NCBI RefSeq assembly: GCF_014358015.1
Contig: NZ_JACONV010000001.1
Span: forward strand, 124,001 to 188,000
DNA: 64,000 nt
DNA from: Pseudomonas triticifolii
Lineage (GTDB): Bacteria; Pseudomonadota; Gammaproteobacteria; Pseudomonadales; Pseudomonadaceae
Reading direction: 5' to 3'
Part shown: piece by piece, positions 25,994 through 35,700 of the stretch
Layout of the letters: every line of letters begins with the position of its first letter
Numbering within the stretch: position 1 is the first letter of the stretch
The notes under the pieces: model-generated
The model's input: the letters and a program-made list of their open reading frames with translations, nothing else
Database searches by the model: none
What the model was told of the DNA's origin: nothing
Made by a program: the position numbers and the translations under genes

Positions 25994-26299
25994 TCAGCGC
26001 AGACGAGAGGTCGAGCGGCGGACGATTTTGATCGAATGCGTGAACGGCAGTTTACGCCCGCCGTTGGTGTCGGTCTTGCGGGCCGCGGTGTCGATTGTGA
26101 TGTTCCAGAAGCCGGTGCTCGGTGCGGCAATCTTGGCGGGGAAGGTGTCGAACGCGCCGCCGTGGTAAGTGTGCCGGCCGCCATTTTTGAAGCTGCGAAA
26201 GTTCGCATCGTTCATCAGCCGAATATTGCAGATCTGCGAGCACTCAATGACGACCAGATCGTCTTCGTTGAGATGCTCACGCTGGTGTACGAATTTCAT
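25994..26299 (-). CDS. DUF1883 domain protein
   Basis: A 101-aa protein. The start MKFVHQREHLNEDDLVVIECSQICNIRLMND and the central HTYHGGAFDTFPAKI resemble DUF1883, a small beta-sandwich family, with WNITIDT in the following strand. GGAG lies 7-8 bases before the ATG. No signal peptide. It lies directly upstream of the 60-aa gene. The biochemical role of DUF1883 is not known to me. Confidence 0.75.
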   Translation of the reverse strand: MKFVHQREHLNEDDLVVIECSQICNIRLMNDANFRSFKNGGRHTYHGGAFDTFPAKIAAPSTGFWNITIDTAARKTDTNGGRKLPFTHSIKIVRRSTSRLR

Positions 26300-26466
26300 G
26301 GGGCACTCCGGAAAATGGCTTTTTCTGAAAAATCAAAACGATAGCATGCGGCGCCCGTCATTTGCCGCCGACCGTTCGTTAATTGCAGTCTTTTGCATAA
26401 AAAATGACGTGTTCGGGATCTAATCGGGCCGCAGCTTGTCGTAGCACCTTTATTTGGAGGGATTGT

Positions 26467-26817
26467 ATGAAACTGGCTGTGGTAATCCTGGCTCTGGCGA
26501 TGACTGGTTGCGCAACCGTCAACGACATCGAACATACGCCTGCCACCATGAATGTGATCTCGGGCAAGAATCCGCAAGAGTACGCTGACTGTTTCATCGA
26601 GAAAATCAGCAGCAGCCGTGCTCAACCTTCAGTAGAGCGCCGCCATGATGGGCTGCGTCTGATAGTGGCGCAGAAATTGAGCAAGTCGCCGACCGCGGTG
26701 CTGGATATTGAAAGCCGTTCCGGAGGCAGCTCAATCAAGGTTTATGAGCGCCTGGCCAACGTGCCGATTCGCTTTCGCGACGTTCAGCACGCTGCGGAAG
26801 CCTGCATTTCGGGGTGA
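26467..26817 (+). CDS. Small lipoprotein, uncharacterised
   Basis: Predicted lipoprotein of 116 aa. The leader MKLAVVILALAMTGC ends in a TGC lipobox, so Cys15 would be lipidated. The mature part is mostly alpha/beta with one further Cys pair candidate (ADCFIEKI and AEACISG). The ATG at 26467 has GGAGG 6 bases upstream; the longer in-frame ORF from 26404 would destroy the leader. Function unknown. It converges on another small lipoprotein gene. Confidence 0.75.
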   Translation: MKLAVVILALAMTGCATVNDIEHTPATMNVISGKNPQEYADCFIEKISSSRAQPSVERRHDGLRLIVAQKLSKSPTAVLDIESRSGGSSIKVYERLANVPIRFRDVQHAAEACISG

Positions 26818-26868
26818 TCGAATCCCCGATATTTCAGCGGCCCTGCGCATGAACGGCAGGGCCTGGGC

Positions 26869-27150
26869 TTACTTGCAGACGACCAGAACGCTGCGGCTCT
26901 TGTAGTTGCCGACGTCGACGCCCAGGGTTTTTTCGCTCTCGGCGGGTTGCGGAGTGCCGTCGGTACCGACGATGTCGTAGCCGGTCCCCGCGCACGATGC
27001 GTCAGCCTTTTCATAGCAGGCAGCCCAGGACATCGCTTCGCCCGAGCAGTCGATACTCAGGCCTTGTTTGCCGTTCTTCAGGTAGGTGTTGGAGGCGGTG
27101 GCACAGCCAGCGAGGCCCAGCACAGCAATAATGCACAAAAGTCTGATCAT
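26869..27150 (-). CDS. Small lipoprotein, uncharacterised
   Basis: Predicted lipoprotein of 93 aa. The leader MIRLLCIIAVLGLAGC ends in a clear AGC lipobox. The mature protein has Cys in SIDCSGEAMSW, AACYEKADASC and the C-terminal VVCK, suggesting disulphides in the periplasm or outer membrane. The ATG at 27150 is chosen because it opens the signal peptide; the in-frame extension upstream has no leader character. It is a typical gamma-proteobacterial small lipoprotein; role unknown. Confidence 0.75.
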   Translation of the reverse strand: MIRLLCIIAVLGLAGCATASNTYLKNGKQGLSIDCSGEAMSWAACYEKADASCAGTGYDIVGTDGTPQPAESEKTLGVDVGNYKSRSVLVVCK

Positions 27151-27432
27151 GTCGTTCGCTTCAAGAGGGGCAAATGGGTTACGGATGCAGCAGGTTGGAC
27201 TGATGACGCGTGCCATCGTTCCGCCATGTTTGAAGGATAAATGCCGTGGACGTTTGCGTACGAGGTATGTAAAAACAGGGCTGGGTGTTCGCAATATACT
27301 CGTTTGTGCGGAACTATCTGTTCGTCTATACCTCTACCATGACATCCTGTGGCCCGTGGCGGGGCATTGTAAGGTGCCCGCCGCCTGATTAGACTGCGCC
27401 GTTAACACCAACAGCCCTTATCAAGGACTTTT

Positions 27433-28272
27433 ATGATCAAGAAATGCTTGTTCCCAGCAGCCGGTTACGGCACTCGCTTTTTGCCAGCGACCAAGGCCAT
27501 GCCCAAGGAAATGCTGCCGGTGGTCAACAAGCCACTGATCCAATACGGTGTTGAAGAAGCCCTCGCGGCTGGCCTGAGCCAGATTTCCATTGTGACTGGC
27601 CGCGGTAAGCGCGCGCTGGAAGACCACTTCGATATCAGCTACGAGCTCGAGCACCAGATCAAGGGCACCGACAAGGAAAAATACCTGGTCGGCATTCGCA
27701 AGCTGATTGATGAGTGCAGCTTCTCCTACACCCGTCAGACTGAAATGAAAGGCTTGGGGCATGCGATCCTCAGCGGTCGTCCTTTGATTGGTAACGAGGC
27801 GTTTGCTGTGGTACTGGCGGATGACCTGTGTGTCAACCTGGAAGGCGATGGCGTGTTGGCTCAGATGGTCAAGCTGCATAACCATTACGGCTGCTCAATC
27901 ATCGCGATTCAGGAAGTCGACCCTAACGAAACCAACAAATATGGCGTTATCGCGGGTGACGAGATCAAGCCAGGCCTGTTCCGTGTTACCGACATGGTCG
28001 AGAAGCCAAAGCCTGAAGACGCGCCTTCCAATATGGCTATTATTGGTCGCTACATCCTGACTCCGGACATTTTCGAAAAGATCGAGCAAACCGAGCCGGG
28101 CAAGGGTGGCGAGATTCAGATCACTGACGCACTGATGAAGCAGGCTGCCGAAGGCAACGTACTGGCTTACAAATTCAAAGGTCAGCGTTTCGACTGCGGT
28201 GGCGCCGAAGGCTACATCGAAGCAACCAACTTCTGCTTCGAGCACTTCTACAAGACAGGCAAGGCTTACTGA
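27433..28272 (+). CDS. galU: UTP-glucose-1-phosphate uridylyltransferase GalU
   Basis: Makes UDP-glucose from UTP and glucose 1-phosphate for polysaccharide, LPS and periplasmic glucan synthesis. The 279-aa protein has the nucleotidyltransferase start CLFPAAGYGTRFLPATKAMPKEMLPVVNKPLIQYGVEEA, the KGLGHAILSGRPLIGNEAFAVVLADD stretch, and the C-terminal FDCGGAEGYIEATNFCFEHF. All match GalU closely. It is followed by a terminator and then gor. A run of about 280 bp upstream without genes should hold its promoter. Confidence 0.95.
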   Translation: MIKKCLFPAAGYGTRFLPATKAMPKEMLPVVNKPLIQYGVEEALAAGLSQISIVTGRGKRALEDHFDISYELEHQIKGTDKEKYLVGIRKLIDECSFSYTRQTEMKGLGHAILSGRPLIGNEAFAVVLADDLCVNLEGDGVLAQMVKLHNHYGCSIIAIQEVDPNETNKYGVIAGDEIKPGLFRVTDMVEKPKPEDAPSNMAIIGRYILTPDIFEKIEQTEPGKGGEIQITDALMKQAAEGNVLAYKFKGQRFDCGGAEGYIEATNFCFEHFYKTGKAY

Positions 28273-28306
28273 TTCATCTTCATTGCCCGTCCGAGTATCA
28301 AGTCAA

Positions 28307-28326
28307 GGCCACCTCCGGGTGGCTTT
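28307..28326 (+). terminator. Probable terminator after galU
   Basis: GCCACC pairs with GGTGGC across a 4-5 base loop, followed by a short T-rich stretch, about 35 bases after the galU stop. The T-run is weak. Confidence 0.5.
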
Positions 28327-28382
28327 GTCATTTCTGACTGACCGCCAAGCGGTTATGCTGTGCCTCTGCTAGGGAGACATTG

Positions 28383-29741
28383 ATGGCTTACGATTTCGAT
28401 CTGTTTGTAATTGGCGCGGGTTCCGGTGGCGTACGTGCAGCCCGTTTTGCCGCCAGGTTCGGCGCAAAGGTTGCGGTTGCCGAAAGCCGTTATCTGGGTG
28501 GCACCTGTGTCAACGTCGGGTGTGTGCCCAAGAAACTGATGGTGTACAGCGCGCATTTTTCCGAAGACTTTGAGCACGCCAAGGGCTTTGGCTGGTCGGT
28601 GGGTAAGCCCGGTTTCGACTGGTCGACGCTCATTGCCAACAAGGATCGCGAGATCAATCGCCTTAACGGTATCTATCGCAAATTGCTGGTCGACAGCGGC
28701 GTCACGCTGCTTGAAGGGCACGCGAAGATCGTGGGCGCGCAGAAGGTTGAAATCAACGGTCATACCTACAGTGCCGAGCGTATTCTGATCGCGACTGGCG
28801 GCTGGCCGCAGATTCCTGACGTGCCTGGGCGTGAGCATGCGATTTCGTCGAACGAAGCGTTCTTTCTCAAAGAGCTGCCCAAGCGCATCGTTGTAGTGGG
28901 TGGCGGTTACATTGCCGTCGAGTTCGCCTCCATCTTTAACGGCCTGGGCGCTGACACGACGCTGGTTTACCGGGGCGAGCTGTTCCTGCGCGGATTTGAC
29001 GGCAGTGTGCGCAAGCATCTGCATGAAGAATTGCTCAAGCGTCACATGGGCATCCGCTTCAACAGCGATATCTCGCGTATCGACAAGCAGTCCGATGGCA
29101 GCCTGCTGTTGACGATGAAAGGCGGAGAGGCACTGGAAACCGATTGTGTGTTTTACGCGACCGGTCGCCGCCCGATGCTCGACAACCTCGGGCTTGAGAG
29201 CGTTGACGTCAAGCTCGATAAACACGGCTATATTGAAGTCGACAAACACTACCAGAGCAGCGAGCCCTCTATTCTGGCGATTGGCGATGTCATTGGTGGC
29301 GTGCAGCTGACTCCGGTGGCGCTGGCTGAAGGCATGGCGCTGGCTCGACGTCTGTTCAAGCCTGAGCAATATCGTCCAGTGGACTACAACCATATTCCAA
29401 CGGCTGTTTTCAGTTTGCCGAACATTGGTACGGTCGGTCTCACTGAGGAGGCGGCCATCGAGGCTGGGCATGAGGTGCAGATCTTCGAAAGCCGTTTCCG
29501 GCCGATGAAGCTGACGCTGACGGATGATCAGGAGCGCACCCTGATGAAGCTGGTTGTCGATGCGAAGACTGATCGCGTTCTTGGCTGCCATATGGTGGGG
29601 CCGGACGCTGGTGAAATCGTGCAGAGCCTGGCAATCGCCATCAAGGCCGGTGCTACCAAGCAGGTGTTCGACGACACCATCGGTGTGCACCCGACAGCGG
29701 CTGAAGAGTTCGTCACCATGCGCACACCGGTTCAGCGATAA
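28383..29741 (+). CDS. gor: Glutathione-disulfide reductase
   Basis: NADPH-dependent FAD enzyme of about 452 aa that regenerates reduced glutathione. The FAD-binding [20 protein letters not shown], the redox disulphide [15 protein letters not shown], the NADPH-binding [18 protein letters not shown] and the C-terminal [16 protein letters not shown] with the catalytic His are all present. The ATG at 28383 has AGGGAG 5 bases upstream, better than the TTG at 28380. Its neighbourhood (galU, then a sensor kinase) says little of its control. Confidence 0.93.
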   Translation: MAYDFDLFVIGAGSGGVRAARFAARFGAKVAVAESRYLGGTCVNVGCVPKKLMVYSAHFSEDFEHAKGFGWSVGKPGFDWSTLIANKDREINRLNGIYRKLLVDSGVTLLEGHAKIVGAQKVEINGHTYSAERILIATGGWPQIPDVPGREHAISSNEAFFLKELPKRIVVVGGGYIAVEFASIFNGLGADTTLVYRGELFLRGFDGSVRKHLHEELLKRHMGIRFNSDISRIDKQSDGSLLLTMKGGEALETDCVFYATGRRPMLDNLGLESVDVKLDKHGYIEVDKHYQSSEPSILAIGDVIGGVQLTPVALAEGMALARRLFKPEQYRPVDYNHIPTAVFSLPNIGTVGLTEEAAIEAGHEVQIFESRFRPMKLTLTDDQERTLMKLVVDAKTDRVLGCHMVGPDAGEIVQSLAIAIKAGATKQVFDDTIGVHPTAAEEFVTMRTPVQR

Positions 29742-29833
29742 CAGGCCAGGCCCGGGACTCAGGATGTGTCCCGGGGTATATAAGGTTGAAGAGGACGGAC
29801 CCGACAGTGGACAAGGAAAGACCAAAGGTCGCC

Positions 29834-31108
29834 ATGCCTTTGTATATGGCCGGGCAGGGATACGCTGCAACGCAGCAGATCGACAGGCTTCGCGAAAGCG
29901 AACGCCAGTTCAGAACGCTGGCTGACAACATGAGCCAGCTGGCATGGACGGCCAATCCCCAGGGCCGGGTCCAGTGGTACAACGAGCGCTGGTATGCCTA
30001 TACCGGCGCTTCACTGGAGTCCATGCGAGCGCTGGGTTGGCGCTCGGTTCTCGACCCCGAGCATTGGGAGCGGGTTGCTGCGCGGCTGCAGTATTGTTTT
30101 GCGACGGGTTCGATCTGGGAAGACACTTTTCCGATCAAGTCCAGCGATGGAGCCTTCAACTGGTTTCTGTCTCGCGCCTTGCCAATGCGCGACGAACAGG
30201 GCCATATCACCCATTGGTTGGGCACTCACACCGACATTACTGCTCAGGTCCGCGCCGAGGAAGCCTTGCGCGAACTCAATGAAAGTCTTGAGTTGCGCGT
30301 CGCCGAACGGACTCATGAACTGGCAGCGGCCAATGAGTTGCTGCAGGTGCAGATCAATGAGCGGGCGCAGGCTGAAGAGGTGTTGCGCCATGCGCAGAAG
30401 ATGGATGCTGTGGGTCAGTTGACGGGCGGCATCGCTCACGACTTCAACAATATGCTGACTGGCGTGCTCGGAGCGCTGGATCTGATTCAGCGCAGGGCTG
30501 TCGAAGGGCGCCTCGACGATGTCGAGCGTTATGTGGGCGCGGCCATCGCGTCCGCTAATCGTGCTGGCGCACTCACTCAGCGATTACTGACCTTTGCCAG
30601 GCGTCAGGCGCTCAATACCTGCGCCGTCGACGTCAATGATATGGTTCGCTCGATGCGGGAGCTGCTGCAAGGTACGGTGTCTGCACAGACCTCTCTGCAC
30701 ATTGAGTTGGCTGAGGCGTTGAGTCAGGTCTGGACGGACGAGCATCAATTGGAGAACGCCTTGTTGAATCTGGTTATCAATGCGCGCGATGCCATGCCGG
30801 ACGGCGGGCGACTGCGGGTGTTGACCCGGTCTGTGACCATCGCTGCGCCGCGCAACACGCTGACGCCGGGAGACTACGTCATGCTCAGTGTCGAGGATGA
30901 GGGCTGTGGTATCAGTCAAAGTGTGATTGATCAGGTTTTCGATCCGTTCTTCACCACCAAGCCTGTCGGGCAGGGGACGGGGTTGGGGCTGTCGATGGTC
31001 TACGGCTTCATCAAGCAGACGGGTGGGCATGTGCAGATAGAGAGCGTCGAGGGGCATGGTACTCGGGTCGATTTGTACCTGCCCTGCAAGGTTGATCGGC
31101 TCAGCTGA
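29834..31108 (+). CDS. PAS-domain sensor histidine kinase
   Basis: Cytoplasmic sensor kinase of about 424 aa with no membrane segment. A PAS domain (about 25-135, FRTLADNMSQLAWTANPQG to LGTHTDITAQ) is followed by a coiled coil, a phospho-acceptor H box GGIAHDFNNML with His near 202, an N box NLVINARDAMPDGG and a G box GTGLGLSMVYGF. No receiver domain and no response regulator gene lies next to it, so it is an orphan kinase. The start is uncertain: GTG at 29807 and TTG at 29786 are possible; the ATG at 29834 has AAAGG at 5-6 bases. Confidence 0.82.
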   Translation: MPLYMAGQGYAATQQIDRLRESERQFRTLADNMSQLAWTANPQGRVQWYNERWYAYTGASLESMRALGWRSVLDPEHWERVAARLQYCFATGSIWEDTFPIKSSDGAFNWFLSRALPMRDEQGHITHWLGTHTDITAQVRAEEALRELNESLELRVAERTHELAAANELLQVQINERAQAEEVLRHAQKMDAVGQLTGGIAHDFNNMLTGVLGALDLIQRRAVEGRLDDVERYVGAAIASANRAGALTQRLLTFARRQALNTCAVDVNDMVRSMRELLQGTVSAQTSLHIELAEALSQVWTDEHQLENALLNLVINARDAMPDGGRLRVLTRSVTIAAPRNTLTPGDYVMLSVEDEGCGISQSVIDQVFDPFFTTKPVGQGTGLGLSMVYGFIKQTGGHVQIESVEGHGTRVDLYLPCKVDRLS

Positions 31109-31129
31109 CCGGCCAGGGTTAGTTGTGCG

Positions 31130-32137
31130 TCAAGGCGTGGCTGGCTTCTTGCGGGCTGACCTGGCTTTTGGCGTGGGCTCTGTGGGCGGCTTCAGTGCCT
31201 CCAGTACGGCCTCTTTCTTGATCAGCAACAGTTCCAGCATGCGGTTTTGCTGTTGGGCATCTTTCAGGTTCTGCTTGAGATCGACGTGATCGTCGTGCAG
31301 GTTTCGCAGTTTTTCTTCCAGCAGGGCGCACTGCGTCTGAACGTGCTGATGCTCTTTGGCTGACGCTGCAGCCTGGGCGCTGACTTTTTCGGTCAGGTCC
31401 TTTTGACTGTTCAGTTCGCGTTGCGTGTTGCGAGCCTCGGCCAGCAGTCGTTCGTTGTCGCGGTTTAATTGAGTGATGCCTTCCTGGCGGATGCTCAGGC
31501 TTTGCTGCGCCTGGCGCAATTCCATCTGCAGTTGCTGTACCTGGCCTTCGTGGCGCTGCTGTTCATGTTCGCGTTGTTCGCGGATCGAGTTGCGATAGTG
31601 CTCAAGCGCGTCACGTGAGTGCTGGTGTTTTTCTTCAAGAGAGTGGATCTGCGCCTGCTTGTCCAGCAGGCGCGACTCCAAGTCTGAGTTGGCCTGCGTC
31701 AGTCGAGTGTTTTCGTTGCGTGAGGCTTGCAGTGCTTCCTGCAGATTCAGCAGGGCGGTGGCTTGTTGTTCCAGCGTCTGATCCTTCTGCTGGATGTGCT
31801 CGTTCAGGCCGTCCATTTTTTGCTGCGCCGTCGATAGAGCTTCCTGAATGGCTTTGCATTTTGTGTCGTGATCCAGGCATAGCTGGTCGATGCGTTCCTG
31901 CGCCTGTTCTTGCAGGCGCTGCGCAAGATTGGCTACCAGGCCGGTCAGCTCTTCGTTGATGTCTGGCGTGGGTGCATGGGTAATCTCAAGTTCCTTGAGG
32001 TAACGGTGGATAGTGGTCTTGGACCCTGTATTGCCCATTTCGATACGTACTGCATCAATGCTGGGGTTTTCCCCGCGAGCCAGCAGGGCGGCCCTTGCCT
32101 TGAGCACCAATGCCTTGTTAACGCCACCCCGTGCCAT
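31130..32137 (-). CDS. KfrA-like coiled-coil DNA-binding protein
   Basis: A 335-aa protein with an N-terminal DNA-binding domain of the KfrA type (GGVNKALVLKARAALLARGENPSIDAVRIEMGNTGSKTTIHRYLKEL, residues 4-50), then a very long coiled coil from about 65 to 305, rich in Gln and Glu, and a basic tail KARSARKKPATP. KfrA proteins of IncP plasmids are autorepressors that bind operators and form higher-order structures. Here the gene is chromosomal and divergent from a tyrosine recombinase gene; the 176-bp gap holds an inverted repeat that may be its operator. Its job is unknown. Confidence 0.8.
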   Translation of the reverse strand: MARGGVNKALVLKARAALLARGENPSIDAVRIEMGNTGSKTTIHRYLKELEITHAPTPDINEELTGLVANLAQRLQEQAQERIDQLCLDHDTKCKAIQEALSTAQQKMDGLNEHIQQKDQTLEQQATALLNLQEALQASRNENTRLTQANSDLESRLLDKQAQIHSLEEKHQHSRDALEHYRNSIREQREHEQQRHEGQVQQLQMELRQAQQSLSIRQEGITQLNRDNERLLAEARNTQRELNSQKDLTEKVSAQAAASAKEHQHVQTQCALLEEKLRNLHDDHVDLKQNLKDAQQQNRMLELLLIKKEAVLEALKPPTEPTPKARSARKKPATP

Positions 32138-32163
32138 GTTTGCTCCTACGATTTCGTACTGTG

Positions 32164-32186
32164 GTATGTACCCTGTAATTACATAC
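32164..32186. promoter_or_regulatory. Candidate operator between kfrA-like gene and integrase
   Basis: GTATGTA and TACATAC form a perfect 7-bp inverted repeat with a 9-base spacer, in AT-rich DNA about 27 bases upstream of the kfrA-like start. Placement and symmetry suit an autoregulated operator; binding is inferred. Confidence 0.45.
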
Positions 32187-32313
32187 TATATTGATCAGTT
32201 AATTTCGTCATTATTTGAATTTTATCGCATGGGATATTGGCGTATTATCCCGTGTCAGGTGCGTCTATCGCATTTTTGGGCCTCCATTCGGTACATCCAC
32301 GCAGGTTTTGCAC

Positions 32314-33273
32314 ATGAATGACGTCGATCGCTACCTTGAGGCGGCGACCCGCGACAACACGCGCCGCAGCTACCGGGCGGCCGTCGAGCATTTCGAAGTG
32401 ACGTGGGGCGGGTTTCTGCCCGCTACCAGCGAAAGCGTGGCGCGCTACCTGGCGTTCTACGCGGGACAGTTGTCGGTCAATACCCTGAAATCGCGCTTGT
32501 CAGGGTTGGCTCAATGGCATTCGAGCCAGGGTTTCGCCGACCCGACCCGCGCACCAATGGTGCGTAAGGTGCTTAAAGGTATTCGCGCCCTGCACCCCGC
32601 GCAGGAGAAACAGGCAGAGCCGCTGCAACTGCTCGATCTGGAGCGCGTGGTTGCCAGTCTTGACGCCGGAGCGCTGCAAGCGCAGGCGCGTCACGATCAG
32701 CCTGGTGTCTTGCGTTGCCGTCGTGATGCGGCGCTTATCTTGCTCGGTTTCTGGCGTGGATTTCGCAGCGACGAGTTGTGTCGCCTGCAGGTTCAGGATG
32801 TCAAGGCCATCGCCGGCGCGGGGATCAGCCTTTATCTGCCGCGCAGCAAAAGTGATCGGGACAACGCGGGCAGGACTTATCAAACCCCTGCGCTGCAAAG
32901 GCTGTGTCCGGTTCAGGCCTATATCGACTGGGTCAACTGCGCGGCATTGGTGCGCGGGCCCGTGTTTCGGGGAGTGGACCGCTGGGGCAATCTGAGCGAG
33001 GAGGGGCTGCACGCCAACAGTGTCATACCCCTGTTGCGTCACGCGCTCGCCCGCGCAGGTATTGCCGCCCAACCCTACACCAGTCACTCGCTGCGTCGTG
33101 GTTTCGCCAGTTGGGCGCACCATAACGGATGGGATCTCAAGTCCTTGATGGCGTACGTGGGCTGGAGGGACATGAAGTCCGCGATGCGTTACATTGACGC
33201 CGCGCCGTTTCAGAGCGCTTTCGAAGGCGGAAACGTTATGAAGGTTTCTTCTATTGATAAGCCGCTTCCATAG
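32314..33273 (+). CDS. Tyrosine-type site-specific recombinase
   Basis: Phage-integrase family protein of 319 aa with core-binding domain (about 1-100) and complete catalytic domain. Catalytic residues are visible: Arg in GFRSDEL (near 151), Lys in PRSKSD (near 179), His-x-x-Arg in SHSLRRGFASW (258-261), Trp in GWRDM (near 284) and the nucleophile Tyr in MRYID (near 293). The ATG at 32314 fits best by start context. No tRNA, att repeat, excisionase or island borders it, so it is probably not a standard integrative element. It is divergent from the KfrA-like gene. Confidence 0.85.
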   Translation: MNDVDRYLEAATRDNTRRSYRAAVEHFEVTWGGFLPATSESVARYLAFYAGQLSVNTLKSRLSGLAQWHSSQGFADPTRAPMVRKVLKGIRALHPAQEKQAEPLQLLDLERVVASLDAGALQAQARHDQPGVLRCRRDAALILLGFWRGFRSDELCRLQVQDVKAIAGAGISLYLPRSKSDRDNAGRTYQTPALQRLCPVQAYIDWVNCAALVRGPVFRGVDRWGNLSEEGLHANSVIPLLRHALARAGIAAQPYTSHSLRRGFASWAHHNGWDLKSLMAYVGWRDMKSAMRYIDAAPFQSAFEGGNVMKVSSIDKPLP

Positions 33274-33374
33274 CGAAAAGCAATCAGTGACATGAGGTTT
33301 GCCAATGAGCCTTTGTCATCGATCCTGCGTAAGCTTCACTTCATCGAATTCACAACCCATCAGGAGATATACCG

Positions 33375-33938
33375 ATGCCTATCATCAACAGCCAGGTAAA
33401 ACCGTTCAAGGCAACTGCTTACAAGAACGGCTCTTTCGTTGACGTTTCGGATGCTGACTTCAAAGGCAAATGGTCTGTCGTATTCTTCTACCCGGCCGAC
33501 TTCACCTTCGTTTGCCCGACCGAACTGGAAGACCTGGCTGACAACTACGCTGAATTCCAGAAGCTGGGCGTTGAAATCTACAGCGTTTCGACTGACACCC
33601 ACTTCGCCCACGCTGCATGGCACAACACTTCGCCTGCAATCGGCAAAATCCAGTACACCATGATCGGCGACCCGACTCTGACCATCTCGCGCAACTTCGA
33701 CGTGCTGATCGAAGAAGCCGGTCTGGCTGACCGCGGTACGTTCGTGATCAACCCTGAAGGTCAGATCAAAATCGTTGAACTGAACGATGGCGGCGTAGGC
33801 CGTGACGCTTCCGAGCTGCTGCGCAAGATCAAGGCTGCTCAGTACGTTGCTGCTCACCCGGGCGAAGTCTGCCCTGCCAAGTGGAAAGAAGGCGAGGCCA
33901 CTCTGGCGCCGTCTCTGGACCTGGTCGGCAAGATCTGA
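33375..33938 (+). CDS. ahpC: Alkyl hydroperoxide reductase AhpC
   Basis: Typical 2-Cys peroxiredoxin of 187 aa that reduces hydrogen peroxide and organic hydroperoxides. The peroxidatic Cys47 lies in [12 protein letters not shown], the resolving Cys166 in GEVCPAKW. The preceding AGGAGATATACC ribosome-binding sequence is near consensus, and codon use is strongly biased, as expected for a highly expressed gene. A terminator and ahpF follow, so ahpC may be expressed in excess of ahpF. No clear OxyR site was recognised in the 100 bp upstream. Confidence 0.96.
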   Translation: MPIINSQVKPFKATAYKNGSFVDVSDADFKGKWSVVFFYPADFTFVCPTELEDLADNYAEFQKLGVEIYSVSTDTHFAHAAWHNTSPAIGKIQYTMIGDPTLTISRNFDVLIEEAGLADRGTFVINPEGQIKIVELNDGGVGRDASELLRKIKAAQYVAAHPGEVCPAKWKEGEATLAPSLDLVGKI

Positions 33939-33998
33939 GTCGTATGAATCGGCTAGGGGCGTTGAGCTCTTGAGCAAGTAAACCGCATCGCCCCAAAA

Positions 33999-34031
33999 AA
34001 CGCCCGGGCGGTCATCGCCTGGGCGTTGTTA
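33999..34031 (+). terminator. Terminator between ahpC and ahpF
   Basis: CGCCCGGGCG pairs with CGCCTGGGCG (one G-T pair) across a 5-base loop, flanked by AA and TTGTTATTT. It may be leaky, making ahpF a readthrough product. Confidence 0.7.
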
Positions 34032-34069
34032 TTTCTACCCTCTGAAAATTTGTCGAAGGAAGCTGCCAC

Positions 34070-35632
34070 ATGTTGGACGCCAATCTTAAAGCCCAGTTGA
34101 AATCTTACCTGGAGCGGGTCACTCGCCCCATCGAGATCGTCGCGTCCCTTGATGACGGCGCGAAGTCTCAGGAAATGCTTGCACTGCTCAATGACGTGAT
34201 CAGTGTTTCCAAAGACGTCACCTTGAATGACAGCGGATCGGATGCACGTACGCCATCGTTCTCGCTGAACAGCCCTGGCCACGATATCAGCCTGCGTTTC
34301 GCCGGTATCCCCATGGGGCACGAATTCACCTCGCTGGTCCTGGCGTTGCTGCAAGTTGGCGGCTACCCACCCAAGGTCAGCGCGGAAACCATCGAGCAGG
34401 TTCGCAATCTTCAAGGCGACTTCAAGTTCGAAACCTATTTTTCGCAGTCCTGCCAGAACTGCCCGGACGTTGTCCAGGCACTGAACCTGATGGCAGTACT
34501 GAACCCGAACATCCAGCACATCGCCATCGACGGCGCGCTGTTCCAGGACGAAGTGACTGATCGCAAGATCATGTCGGTGCCCAGCATCTACCTGAACGGT
34601 GAGCTGTTCGGCCAGGGCCGTATGGGTCTGGAAGAAATTCTGGCGAAGATCGACACCGGTGCCGGTGCGCGTCAGGCCGACAAGCTCAATGCCAAAGAGG
34701 CATTCGACGTTCTGGTGGTGGGCGGCGGACCTGCTGGTTCGGCAGCTGCTGTTTATGCCGCACGTAAAGGCATTCGTACCGGCGTTGCAGCCGAACGCTT
34801 TGGCGGTCAGGTGCTCGACACTATGGCCATCGAGAACTTCATCTCCGTACAGCACACCGAAGGTCCGAAGCTTGCGGTAGCGCTTGAAGAACACGTCAAG
34901 CAATACGAAGTCGACATCATGAACCTGCAACGCGCCGACAAGCTGATTCCTGGCGCTGCCGGTGAACTGCACGAAGTCAAGTTCGCCAGCGGCGCAAGCC
35001 TGAAAGCCAAGACGCTGATTCTGGCGACCGGTGCGCGCTGGAGAGAGATGGGCGTTCCCGGCGAGCAGCAATACCGCAACAAGGGCGTGGCTTACTGCCC
35101 GCACTGCGACGGCCCGCTGTTCAAAGGCAAGCGCGTTGCAGTGATCGGCGGCGGTAACTCGGGTGTTGAAGCGGCTATCGACCTGGCGGGCATTGTGTCT
35201 CACGTGACGCTGTTGGAGTTCGACGTTCAATTGCGTGCCGACGCGGTATTGCAGCGCAAGTTGAACAGCCTGCCTAACGTGACGGTCATCACCAGTGCGC
35301 AAACCACTGAAGTGACCGGTGACGAGCAGAAGGTCAACGGCCTGCGCTACAAGAATCGCGTGAGCGGTGAAGAAATCAATGTGCCGCTTGAAGGTATCTT
35401 CGTGCAGATCGGCCTGCTGCCCAACAGCGAATGGCTCAAAGGCTCCATCGAGCTGTCGCCACGCGGCGAGATCGTGGTCGATGCGCGCGGTGAAACCTCG
35501 ATACCGGGCATTTTCGCGGCCGGTGACGTGACTGTGGCGCCGTACAAGCAGATCATTATCGCGCTGGGCGAGGGCGCCAAGGCCTCGTTGAGCGCCTTCG
35601 ATCACTTGATCCGCACGTCCGCGCCAGCCTGA
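34070..35632 (+). CDS. ahpF: Alkyl hydroperoxide reductase subunit AhpF
   Basis: NADH-dependent flavoprotein of 520 aa that reduces AhpC. The N-terminal double thioredoxin fold (residues 1-200) carries the SCQNCPDV redox pair near 129-132; the thioredoxin-reductase-like part begins with [23 protein letters not shown] near 213 and has its own disulphide in [12 protein letters not shown] near 345. NAD-binding [19 protein letters not shown] follows. Length and order match E. coli AhpF. It is separated from ahpC by 131 bp containing a terminator. Confidence 0.96.
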   Translation: MLDANLKAQLKSYLERVTRPIEIVASLDDGAKSQEMLALLNDVISVSKDVTLNDSGSDARTPSFSLNSPGHDISLRFAGIPMGHEFTSLVLALLQVGGYPPKVSAETIEQVRNLQGDFKFETYFSQSCQNCPDVVQALNLMAVLNPNIQHIAIDGALFQDEVTDRKIMSVPSIYLNGELFGQGRMGLEEILAKIDTGAGARQADKLNAKEAFDVLVVGGGPAGSAAAVYAARKGIRTGVAAERFGGQVLDTMAIENFISVQHTEGPKLAVALEEHVKQYEVDIMNLQRADKLIPGAAGELHEVKFASGASLKAKTLILATGARWREMGVPGEQQYRNKGVAYCPHCDGPLFKGKRVAVIGGGNSGVEAAIDLAGIVSHVTLLEFDVQLRADAVLQRKLNSLPNVTVITSAQTTEVTGDEQKVNGLRYKNRVSGEEINVPLEGIFVQIGLLPNSEWLKGSIELSPRGEIVVDARGETSIPGIFAAGDVTVAPYKQIIIALGEGAKASLSAFDHLIRTSAPA

Positions 35633-35650
35633 CAGGTAGCCACCAAACCA

Positions 35651-35687
35651 AAAGCCCCCGGAGACTCACGTCGCCGGGGGCTTTTTT
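35651..35687. terminator. Bidirectional terminator between ahpF and gloA
   Basis: AAAGCCCCCGG pairs with CCGGGGGCTTT across a 12-base loop and continues in T on the plus strand and, read from the other strand, in TTTGG. It separates convergent ahpF and gloA. Confidence 0.85.
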
Positions 35688-35700
35688 GTTCGTCGCGAGT

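Noticed and set aside
28353..29870. 505-codon minus-strand ORF opposite gor
   Set aside because: gor has all catalytic motifs; the antisense frame has none.
33953..35605. 550-codon minus-strand ORF opposite ahpF
   Set aside because: Shadow of the highly biased ahpF codon use.
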